Below, one piece after another: positions 18,298-25,272 of a stretch of DNA of 33,950 bases (position 1 is the stretch's first letter; each line of letters starts with the position of its first letter). Below the pieces are notes generated by a model. That model worked only from the letters and a program-made list of their open reading frames with translations. It was not told where the DNA came from and did not search any database. The stretch is taken from assembly GCA_012729815.1 (NCBI GenBank), contig JAAYCJ010000247.1:1-33950 (forward strand). Direction: 5' to 3'. The position numbers were made by a program, and so were the translations under genes. The stretch comes from Phycisphaerae bacterium. Its GTDB lineage: Bacteria; Planctomycetota; Phycisphaerae; JAAYCJ01.

Positions 18298-20076
18298 CTA
18301 AGCGAAGGAGATGCGCAGGCGATGGCGGCCGGGCGGAAGCACGGCCATGAGCCAATGGCCGCCGAATTCGTGGCGGGTTTCGTATTCGGCTGGGTAGTTG
18401 CCGTCGATTTTGACGGTTTCGAGCGGGCGGGTCAGGAGCATCTTGAAGACCATCCCGCCGTGGTATTGGCCGTCGCAGTCGAACTCGACGGAGTCGGGTT
18501 TGGCGTCGACGAGGCGGATGGCGGAGCGCGAGCGGGCATCCCACCAGCGCCAGACCTCGTCGTTGCCGACGTGGTGGACGTTGGCGTTGCGATGTTCGAT
18601 GTAGCGGAGGATTTCCTCGATGGCCTGTCGGCAGCGCGGGTATCGGGCGACGTAGGCTGGGTGATAGAACATGTTCATGACCAGATGCCATCGGATGGCC
18701 ATTTCGACCGGCAGGTGGACTTCGTGGGAGGCGTCGGTTTCGTTGTCGAGGGTCGCGCCGCGATGGCCGACCTCGTAGCAGGCGATCGGCTGTTCGAGGA
18801 AGTCGATCCGGCGGTTGCCGTGGCGGTGGTCGTCGTAGAAGTGGAAGGGGTAGGAAGTGCCGAAGCCGAAGCTGAAGTTGGACGTGTTGGCCAGCGGGTG
18901 GGTCCAGGCGAGGTTGTAGCCGTTGAAGGAGTTGTCGGACTTGCCGCCGGCGGCGAGCATCCACTTGGCGGGTTCGGTCCAGCCGGTCCAGCCGAGCCAC
19001 TTGTTGACGGTGGTGATCGGGCCGAAGCCGAATCGCTGTTGGAACTGCTCGCTCTGCTCCAGGTAGCGCTGCGGGAACATGCGGTAGCCGTCGTGTTCGC
19101 AGAGGCCGTAGTAGATGGAGACTTCGTGGCGGTTGTCTTCGCGGATGTGGCGCATCTGTTCGGCGGTGATCGGATGGACGGGCAGCATGTTGATGTGGTA
19201 GCCGAGACCCTTTTCACGCATCCAGTCGGAGGCGTCGAGGCTCAGTTCGGTCGGGCCCTGGTATTCGTCACCGCCGTAGGAGAGCATGGCGTCGGCCACG
19301 CGGCCGTCTTTGGGCGGGATCTGATGGATGAACGGCACGCCGGCGCGGGCGATCAGGTTCTGGATGAGGAAGACGATTTGGTCGGCGTAGCGGACTTTGC
19401 GGGAGTGGTCGCCGAGGAGTTGGAGGTCACAGGCCCTTGGCCAGACGCCGTCGGTGACGCGGTCGTTCTGCACCGGCCGGCCCTGGTGGAGGAGCCAGAC
19501 GGTTTTGGCGGCGTCGAAGGCGAAGCACGCGGCGGCGCCGCGGCCGAAACGGTTCCACGTGACGGCGGGCCGGTTCAGGTCGCGGGCCTCGGGGTCGAAG
19601 AGGCGGGCGAGTTCCTCGGCTGAGGTCGGCTCGATCGCGTCGAGGTCGGAGAGGATGATTAGTTTTTGTTCGAGGAAGATCGTCCAGTGCAGTTCGCGGG
19701 TGAGTGGATGGTTGCGGTAGTCGAAGTATCCGCTGATGGCGTAGTCGTCGGGGGTTTGGGCGACGGGTTGGCCGCGGCGGACGCCGAAGACGTCGTCGAG
19801 GCCGTGCGTGCCGAAGCCGATCAGGATGCCGCCGTCGCGGACCCAGTTGCGGATCGCGTCGAGGACCGGCGCGTCGAGGCGGCGGCCGGTGTGCCAGCCG
19901 ACGATCAGGGCTCGGACCTCCGTCAGTGACTTGCCGTTCGCCAAATCGTGCGGCGAGAGCACGTCGGCGCGGACTCCGAGCAGATCGGCGATCTCTTCGA
20001 GGTAGACGTCCCAGTAGTTTTGTCCGGAGGCGTTCAGTTCGTCCCGCAACGTTTCATCCAGCACGAAAGCCAGCAT
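18298..20076 (-). CDS. NodB-like (polysaccharide deacetylase-fold) protein with N-terminal GATase1-like domain, copy B
   Basis: 592 residues; ATG follows AAAGGAAC. Residues 1-245 resemble a GATase1/ThuA-like alpha/beta domain (IRNWVRDGGILIGFG, 75-89). Residues 250-520 look like a deacetylase-type barrel: AMLSYGGDEYQGP with D270 at the first-motif position and RHEVSIYYG with H317. The second His of the NodB metal pair is not evident. The segment FPQR...FQQRFG (334-350) matches 10 of 17 residues in the protein at 28234-29967, so the two are diverged paralogues. No signal peptide is seen. It follows the DegT B gene after 100 bases that include a hairpin repeat, so it may have its own transcript. 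Function unproven; a sugar deacetylase or a glycosidase is possible. Confidence 0.75.
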   Translation of the reverse strand: MLAFVLDETLRDELNASGQNYWDVYLEEIADLLGVRADVLSPHDLANGKSLTEVRALIVGWHTGRRLDAPVLDAIRNWVRDGGILIGFGTHGLDDVFGVRRGQPVAQTPDDYAISGYFDYRNHPLTRELHWTIFLEQKLIILSDLDAIEPTSAEELARLFDPEARDLNRPAVTWNRFGRGAAACFAFDAAKTVWLLHQGRPVQNDRVTDGVWPRACDLQLLGDHSRKVRYADQIVFLIQNLIARAGVPFIHQIPPKDGRVADAMLSYGGDEYQGPTELSLDASDWMREKGLGYHINMLPVHPITAEQMRHIREDNRHEVSIYYGLCEHDGYRMFPQRYLEQSEQFQQRFGFGPITTVNKWLGWTGWTEPAKWMLAAGGKSDNSFNGYNLAWTHPLANTSNFSFGFGTSYPFHFYDDHRHGNRRIDFLEQPIACYEVGHRGATLDNETDASHEVHLPVEMAIRWHLVMNMFYHPAYVARYPRCRQAIEEILRYIEHRNANVHHVGNDEVWRWWDARSRSAIRLVDAKPDSVEFDCDGQYHGGMVFKMLLTRPLETVKIDGNYPAEYETRHEFGGHWLMAVLPPGRHRLRISFA

Positions 20077-20148
20077 CGCGTCGTTCCTTTATGTCGCCTG
20101 TGATTGGCGGTCACTCGTCATATTTCACGAGATGCACGCAGATATCTG

Positions 20149-20173
20149 GAAAAAGTAGAATGTCCCCTTTTTC
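20149..20173. repeat. Short hairpin repeat element, copy 2
   Basis: Arms GAAAAAG (20149-20155) and CTTTTTC (20167-20173) flank the loop TAGAATGTCCC, identical to that of copy 1 at 14396. The extra A in the left arm is matched by an extra T in the right arm. A 10-base palindrome CAGATATCTG (20139-20148) abuts it. It begins 3 bases after the stop codon of the DegT B gene, so it could attenuate transcription into the next gene. Confidence 0.6.
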
Positions 20174-20176
20174 TGT

Positions 20177-21502
20177 TTATCGTCCTTGTTTGAGTTCTTC
20201 GACGGAGTCAATGACGGCGTCGGCCATGTATTTGAGCTGGTCGTCGGTCAGTTCGTAGAGGGGCAGGTGGGTGAAGCGGTGGCGGAAGGCCTCCTCGGCG
20301 ACCGGGCAGGTTTGTTCGATGGCGGCGGTGTCGTAGCCGAGCTGTTTCATGATGGAGAACTTGTAGAGCGGGGCGAAGTGGGGGATTTGGACGAGGCCGC
20401 GATTGTCGAGTTTGGTTTTGAGTTGTTGGACGTCGGCTCCGACCTTGTTCGGGTCGATCTGGAGGAGGTAGAGGTGGTAGGTGGTCTTGACCTTGTTGTC
20501 GTCGAAGGGCGGGGTGACGACGCCGTCGACTTTGGCGAGTCGGCGGTTGAGGTAGTCGGCGGCTTTTCGCCTTGCGGCGATGATGCGTTTGAGGCGGCCG
20601 ATCTGCGAGGAGAGGCAGATGGCTTGGATTTCGGTGGAGGAGTAGTTGCCGGTGGCGAAGTAACCGCCCTTGCCCTTGAAGGCGGGCACGTCGTAGAGCC
20701 ACATGGGGATCTTCTTGGAGAGGTCGAGGCCCAGGAATCGGGCGCGGCGAAGTTCCTTTCCGAAGGGGGTGTTGGAACAGAGGATGCCGCCTTCGCCGAG
20801 GGAGGTGATGTTTTTGACCTCATGGAAGCTGAAGGAGCCGAAGTGGCCGATGGTGCCGATCATTTTGCCCTTGTACGAGGCGCCGAAGGCGTGGGCGGCG
20901 TCCTCAATGACGGTGATGTCGTGTTTGCGGGCAAGGCGCATGATCGGGTCCATGTCGACCGGATAGCCGCCGAGGTGGACGGGAATGATGACCTTGGTTT
21001 TGGGCGTGATTTTGCGGGCAACGTCGGCTGGGTCCATGTTGAGGGTTCGCGGGTCCACATCGGCGAGGACGACTTTGGCCCCGATGCTCAGCGGGTAGGC
21101 GATGGTGGCGATGAAGGTGATGGCGGGAGCGATGACCTCGTCGCCCGGCTGAAGCCCGGCGAAGCGATAGCCGATTTCGAAACCGGCGGTCGCGTTGGTC
21201 AGGAACACGGTGTGCTTGACGTTCAGGAATTTGGCGACCCGGTCTTCGAGGGCCTGGACGTTGCCGGCCAGACTCAGTTTGCCGACGGGTTTGCCGACCT
21301 GCTGGAGTTGGCGCACGGCTTGGCCGAGTTGGCCAAAGGCCCGGTTATACGCGGTCGTTTTGCCTTCGGCGGGCCGGACGAGGAACTTGACGATGTCGAG
21401 GATTTCCTGTTCGCGGATGTTTTCGCCGACGGCGGCCCAGGGGACCCGTGCGGCGCCGGTGTCGTAGCGGAAGTCGGAAACCACATCTTTTTTCCTGGCC
21501 AT
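20177..21502 (-). CDS. DegT/DnrJ/EryC1/StrS-family PLP aminotransferase, copy B
   Basis: 441 residues from the ATG at 21502, chosen for AAGGAGAA just upstream. PLP-fold signatures: TNATAGFEIGYRF, VIEDAAHAFGA with D201, and SFHEVKNITSLGEGG with the likely Schiff-base lysine K230. The family transfers an amino group, usually from glutamate, to a keto sugar or keto cyclitol. It is longer than many members owing to an N-terminal stretch (residues 40-78, PAEGKTT...). It lies 41 bases after a Gfo/Idh dehydrogenase gene, a usual partner that would supply the ketone. The same order occurs at 29970-32318. In the cytoplasm it probably makes or consumes an amino sugar or aminocyclitol; the substrate is not known. 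Confidence 0.9.
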   Translation of the reverse strand: MARKKDVVSDFRYDTGAARVPWAAVGENIREQEILDIVKFLVRPAEGKTTAYNRAFGQLGQAVRQLQQVGKPVGKLSLAGNVQALEDRVAKFLNVKHTVFLTNATAGFEIGYRFAGLQPGDEVIAPAITFIATIAYPLSIGAKVVLADVDPRTLNMDPADVARKITPKTKVIIPVHLGGYPVDMDPIMRLARKHDITVIEDAAHAFGASYKGKMIGTIGHFGSFSFHEVKNITSLGEGGILCSNTPFGKELRRARFLGLDLSKKIPMWLYDVPAFKGKGGYFATGNYSSTEIQAICLSSQIGRLKRIIAARRKAADYLNRRLAKVDGVVTPPFDDNKVKTTYHLYLLQIDPNKVGADVQQLKTKLDNRGLVQIPHFAPLYKFSIMKQLGYDTAAIEQTCPVAEEAFRHRFTHLPLYELTDDQLKYMADAVIDSVEELKQGR

Positions 21503-21543
21503 GATCCGTTCTCCTTGATCGTGCCTTCGATTGTCTGTTTCGG

Positions 21544-22794
21544 CTATTGCATGTTTTTGGGAAGCTGTCCGCTGGGCCGGTGCGGGCCGGGCCGGAAGTC
21601 GGGGACGTTTTGCGGTGCGTTGTCCTGTTCCATCGACCTGGCGGCCAGGATGGCCGGGGCGGCGGTTTCGACGGCTTTGTAGACGTCGAGGGTTGGTTTG
21701 GCGCCGTAGAGGACGGCGTCGGCGAATTGGGCGAAGACGTAGAAGTCGAGGTCGCCGTGTCCGCTGTTGTGGGCTTCGGGCGGAGCGTCGGTGCGTTTGT
21801 AGCTCCACGGCACGGTCAGGGGTTCATCGAGGTGCCAGCCGTGAACCCAGAGCTTGGCCTTATCGCAGGCGGCGCGGGGCGTTTCGATGAAGCCTTCGGA
21901 GCCCTTGATGTGGTGCCAGTGGCAGCTCGTCGACTCGGTGTAGGGCGCGCTGAAGGAGGTGGCGAGTCGCATGATGGTGTCTTTTTCGGTGTGCATGAGG
22001 GCCACCTGCATGTCGGCGTATTCGAGGCCGGGATGCTTGTAGCTTTCCTTGCGGGTGGACATGCCCTCGACGCGGACGACGCGGTCGTCGAGGATGTAGA
22101 GGAGGGGCGAGAGTTCGTGAGGCAGGTAGCCGATGGACGGCTGACGGAATCGCCAGGTGGGTTTGGCGTTGGAGGCGAACTCGGCGACCTGCTGGCGGGT
22201 GAAGAAGCGGCCGCTGTCGTCCTGGAAGTGCATCCAGGGCAGGTAGTGGAAGTACTGGCCTTCGACGAAGAGCGGGTGGCCGATCACGTCCTTGCGGATG
22301 ATTTCTCGCCAGGCGGCGACGTATCCGGCGTAGCGAAGCTGCTCCATCAGGAGGAAGACCTTGCCGGTCCGTTCGACGGTGGCGACCAGGTTCCAGCAGT
22401 CATCGAGGCTGTAGGTGAGCGGGACCTCGGCCATCACGTGCAGGCCGGCGTTCATGGCGCGGCAGGCGAGCGGGATCTGGCGGTCCGGGTCGAGCTGGAG
22501 GACGACGGCGTCGAGCGATTCGGATTGGAGCATCTGGTCGAAATCGAGGTAGCCCGGCACGGCGAGGTCGTGCTTTTCCCGGAGTTCGGCGACAACTTTG
22601 TCGGTGACTTCTTTGCGGACGTCGCAGACGGCGGCGACGGTGAATTCGTCGTAGCGGATGAGTTTGGGCAGCACGTTGTGGACCGAGCGGTTGCCGAGTC
22701 CCACGACGCCGCAGCGGATGGATTTTTCCACCGGCAGCGTGCCCATGATGATCGATCGATCCTGACGCCGGACCAAGGTTGCGCTGGGTGACAT
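21544..22794 (-). CDS. Gfo/Idh/MocA-family oxidoreductase, copy B (atypical active site)
   Basis: 416 residues; ATG at 22794 follows AAGGAG. A Rossmann NAD(P)-binding motif is present (CGVVGLGNRSVHN, 28-40). The usual EKP tripeptide, whose lysine contacts cofactor and substrate, reads EVP here (MAEVPLTYS, about residue 122-124). The C-terminal domain has GYLPHELSPLLYILDD, which may place a His in the substrate site. The family normally oxidises a sugar or cyclitol hydroxyl with NAD; the missing lysine suggests a different reaction or substrate subfamily. It is 12 bases after the acetyltransferase gene and precedes the DegT B aminotransferase. Confidence 0.88.
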   Translation of the reverse strand: MSPSATLVRRQDRSIIMGTLPVEKSIRCGVVGLGNRSVHNVLPKLIRYDEFTVAAVCDVRKEVTDKVVAELREKHDLAVPGYLDFDQMLQSESLDAVVLQLDPDRQIPLACRAMNAGLHVMAEVPLTYSLDDCWNLVATVERTGKVFLLMEQLRYAGYVAAWREIIRKDVIGHPLFVEGQYFHYLPWMHFQDDSGRFFTRQQVAEFASNAKPTWRFRQPSIGYLPHELSPLLYILDDRVVRVEGMSTRKESYKHPGLEYADMQVALMHTEKDTIMRLATSFSAPYTESTSCHWHHIKGSEGFIETPRAACDKAKLWVHGWHLDEPLTVPWSYKRTDAPPEAHNSGHGDLDFYVFAQFADAVLYGAKPTLDVYKAVETAAPAILAARSMEQDNAPQNVPDFRPGPHRPSGQLPKNMQ

Positions 22795-22806
22795 GGTTTT
22801 GGCTCC

Positions 22807-23616
22807 TTACGGTATCTTCTTTTCTCGTCTGAGGTTTTCGCGGGTTCTGGTGCACGGGACACAGCCGGGCCAGGTGCACAGGAGGATATCGGGTTTTTCG
22901 CTGATGACGCGGACGACCGAGTCGATCACATCCTGGGCGCGCATGAGCTGGATTTTGCAGGCGCCGTGTCGCAGGTCGCGGATGAGGCCGCGCTGACGCA
23001 TGGGATACTCGGCTGCGCCGAAGCCGGTGCTGCACGTCGTGGAGGTGTCGTGCCGGTGTTCGACGATCTGTCCGTCGGGCGTTCGCACTGTCCAGGTCGG
23101 CAGGCCCTGTGCCCACGGGGCTTTGGGCACGCCGGCGTATTCCTCGCCGAGGTGAATGGTGGTGTTGCTGGTGTGGCCGACGCCGATGAGCAGGACCTTG
23201 CCGCCGCGTTTGGCGAGCCGGTCGATGGGCGAGCCAATGCCGACGGCGCGGAACCGGAGGTGGTCTGCGGTCAGTTCCTTGGCGTCCGGACCGATGACGG
23301 CGACGGAGTGGGTCGGGCAGAGGCTTCGGACGGCGCCGGGCCACGCGCGGCCGGTTTCGGTCAGGACGCCGGTGAGGCCGGGCGTGTGAGCCGGGTCGAA
23401 GGGCTCGCCGGGCGGCAGCGTGTAGTTGAAGGTCGGCAGCATGAGGTTGCCGCGCGGGCCGATGGCTTCGAGGAGGGTGGCGATAGCCGTTTGCGGGCCG
23501 TCCTGGACGGCGCCGAGGGTGCGAAACGCGCTGTGGACGATGACGCTGTCGCCGGGCTGCAGTCCGACGTCGGTGAAGGCTCTGGTCAGGTCGGCTTGGG
23601 TCAGTTCGCTTGGCAT
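22807..23616 (-). CDS. AAC(3)-type N-acetyltransferase family protein
   Basis: 269 residues, the usual size for the Antibiotic_NAT family. Family motifs are visible: GDSVIVHSAFRTLG (H28), PTHSVAVIG (H103) and LIGVGHTSNTTIHLGEE (H155, E158). Members move an acetyl group from acetyl-CoA to an amine; the named ones act on the 3-amino group of aminoglycosides, many others have unknown amine substrates. The C-terminus holds a short Cys-rich stretch (CTWPGCVPC). The ribosome-binding site GGAG lies in the end of the M20 gene, with only 2 bases between the genes. Placed among two aminotransferases and two dehydrogenases, it more likely acetylates the operon's own amino sugar or aminocyclitol than confers resistance. 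Confidence 0.85.
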   Translation of the reverse strand: MPSELTQADLTRAFTDVGLQPGDSVIVHSAFRTLGAVQDGPQTAIATLLEAIGPRGNLMLPTFNYTLPPGEPFDPAHTPGLTGVLTETGRAWPGAVRSLCPTHSVAVIGPDAKELTADHLRFRAVGIGSPIDRLAKRGGKVLLIGVGHTSNTTIHLGEEYAGVPKAPWAQGLPTWTVRTPDGQIVEHRHDTSTTCSTGFGAAEYPMRQRGLIRDLRHGACKIQLMRAQDVIDSVVRVISEKPDILLCTWPGCVPCTRTRENLRREKKIP

Positions 23617-23618
23617 GC

Positions 23619-24836
23619 TCAGCTCTCCAGCCAGTTGTCAACGGCGTTGGCGGCGATGCGGAAACCGTTCCAGGCTTCGTGGACGTCGAGGCATTCGTCC
23701 GGCTGATGGAAGGCGCCGCGTCCGGTCAGGCGGCTTTGCGGTCCGAAGGAGACGGTCGGGATTCGGGCGTGGTTGGTCAGGACGAAGGCATCCTGTTTGG
23801 AGATCGTGGTGAGGACGGGCGGCTGGTTGGTGATTGTGCGTACGGCGTCGGCAAGGCAGGAGACCAGCGGCGTGTCGGTCGGCACCGACGCGGGCTCGAA
23901 CCACGGCTCGCGCCAGGTTGCGTCGTATCGGTCGAGGGCCTGGCCCAGCGAGTCGCGGAGCATCGCTTGGAGTTCGCGGCAGTACGTTTTCCGATTTTCG
24001 CCAGGCAGCGAGTAGAAGGCCACGTGGAAGTATGGGCCGCGGTCGTCGCGGCGCTGGTAAAGGGCGACGGAGCAGTCGCGTCGGGCGTTGTCGCGAAAGA
24101 GGGAGCCGTCGAAGAGGGCTTGGCGGCTGAGGCTCAGGGTTTCGCAGCCGGTGTTCAGGGCTCTGGCGTGTTGCCGGAGAGTGCCGTCGGCGATCGGGGT
24201 CTTTGGGCGCAGGTCGATTGAGGAGCCGCCGAGATTGCCCAGCAGGACGTGCATGCTGTAGCCGTCGAGGTAGAGGGCGGCTTGGGCGCGGATGCCGGCC
24301 AGGTGGAGCAGGAGGGCGCCGTTGCCCACGCCGCTTTCCTCATCGATGGTCGAGGCGAAGATCAGGCGCTTGCTCAACGGGCGGCTGCGTTGCCGCAGTA
24401 TTCGCATGATGCCCAGCATGGTTGCGGTGCCCCACTTGTCGTCCGAGGCGCCGAGGCCGCAGATCGCACCGTCGCGGACTTCGCCGAGGAACGGGTCGAA
24501 GGTCCACTGGTCGGGGTCGAAGATCGGGACAGTGTCGCTGTGGGCGAGCACGAGCAGGGCCGGTGCGTCCGGCGGGCCGAGTTCGCCGATGACGGTTGGC
24601 CGGTTGGCGTACTGGCGGTTTGGACCGCTGCAGAGCGGGTGGTGGAAGAAGTCGGGCATGTCGGCGGGTTGGAAGGTGTGGACCCGGGCGTCGAGTTCGC
24701 GCATCCGCTGCTCGACGACGGCCTGAATCGCAGCCTCCTCGCCGCCGGCTGGGCCGCTGCGGCTTGGGATTCGCACGAACTGGCAGACGTCGTCGATCAG
24801 CGACGCTTGGTAGTGTTCGTCCGTTTCGAAGGCCAT
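23619..24836 (-). CDS. M20-family metallopeptidase or N-acyl deacylase
   Basis: 405 residues. The M20 metal-binding set is complete: LVLAHSDTVP (H99, D101), GASDDKWG (bridging D132), STIDEESG (E166 as general base, E167), ALYLDGYS (D191) and a C-terminal GAFHQPDE. Family members hydrolyse peptide or N-acyl bonds with two zinc ions (ArgE, DapE, carboxypeptidases). In this neighbourhood removing an acyl group from an acylated amine is plausible, which would oppose the acetyltransferase gene that follows directly. No signal peptide, so cytoplasmic. Start at 24836 has AGGAA upstream, next to the stop of the EamA gene. Confidence 0.88.
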   Translation of the reverse strand: MAFETDEHYQASLIDDVCQFVRIPSRSGPAGGEEAAIQAVVEQRMRELDARVHTFQPADMPDFFHHPLCSGPNRQYANRPTVIGELGPPDAPALLVLAHSDTVPIFDPDQWTFDPFLGEVRDGAICGLGASDDKWGTATMLGIMRILRQRSRPLSKRLIFASTIDEESGVGNGALLLHLAGIRAQAALYLDGYSMHVLLGNLGGSSIDLRPKTPIADGTLRQHARALNTGCETLSLSRQALFDGSLFRDNARRDCSVALYQRRDDRGPYFHVAFYSLPGENRKTYCRELQAMLRDSLGQALDRYDATWREPWFEPASVPTDTPLVSCLADAVRTITNQPPVLTTISKQDAFVLTNHARIPTVSFGPQSRLTGRGAFHQPDECLDVHEAWNGFRIAANAVDNWLES

Positions 24837-24846
24837 GGGCAGTTTC

Positions 24847-25260
24847 CTATCGTCCCAGCAGGATCACGGCGGCGCCGGCGCAGAGGATGCCCGCGACGAG
24901 TCGGGCTGAGAGCGGCTCGTGCAGGAAGATCAGGCAGGCCAGGGCGGCGACGACGATGTTGAGGCCGACCAGCGGCAGGACGGTGCTGCCCGGGGCAAGG
25001 GTGATCGCCTTGAAGAAGGCCATCGCACCGAGTCCGCAGAGCACGCCGGCCAGCAGGGACCAACCAGAGTCGACCTGGAAGAACCGCGCTTTGCCTCCGA
25101 TCAGGTGCCATGCAGTGTAGGTTCCGACGATGACAACGTAGCCGGTCAGGAACCACGCCATCGAGACCTGCCAGGCCAGTCTCGCGGAGACGGCTTTGAG
25201 CACGAAGTTGTAGCCGCCCCAGGTCAAGACGCTGATCGCGGCCAGTATTCGCCAGTCCAT
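24847..25260 (-). CDS. Single-repeat EamA/DMT-type membrane protein
   Basis: 137 residues, nearly all hydrophobic, with about five membrane segments: roughly 5-24, 28-50, 66-88, 92-113 and 118-136. The C-terminal pattern (FLHEPLSARLVAGILCAGAAVILLG) is that of one EamA repeat. Most EamA transporters have two repeats and ten segments, so this is a half-size form that would have to work as a dimer. A frameshift or truncation is not indicated, since the flanking genes are intact and tightly packed. ATG follows AAAGGATC. It may export or import the operon's small molecule; direction is unknown. Confidence 0.85.
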   Translation of the reverse strand: MDWRILAAISVLTWGGYNFVLKAVSARLAWQVSMAWFLTGYVVIVGTYTAWHLIGGKARFFQVDSGWSLLAGVLCGLGAMAFFKAITLAPGSTVLPLVGLNIVVAALACLIFLHEPLSARLVAGILCAGAAVILLGR

Positions 25261-25272
25261 TCGTTCGATCCT

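Noticed and set aside
14396-20173. The two hairpin copies as ends of a composite transposon
   Set aside because: About 5.7 kb lies between them, but it holds no transposase, they are in the same orientation with short imperfect flanks, and no target-site duplication is visible.
22807-23616. Aminoglycoside resistance gene
   Set aside because: The family match is real, but the gene sits in a large metabolic operon with no mobile element or resistance context, so a resistance label is not justified.
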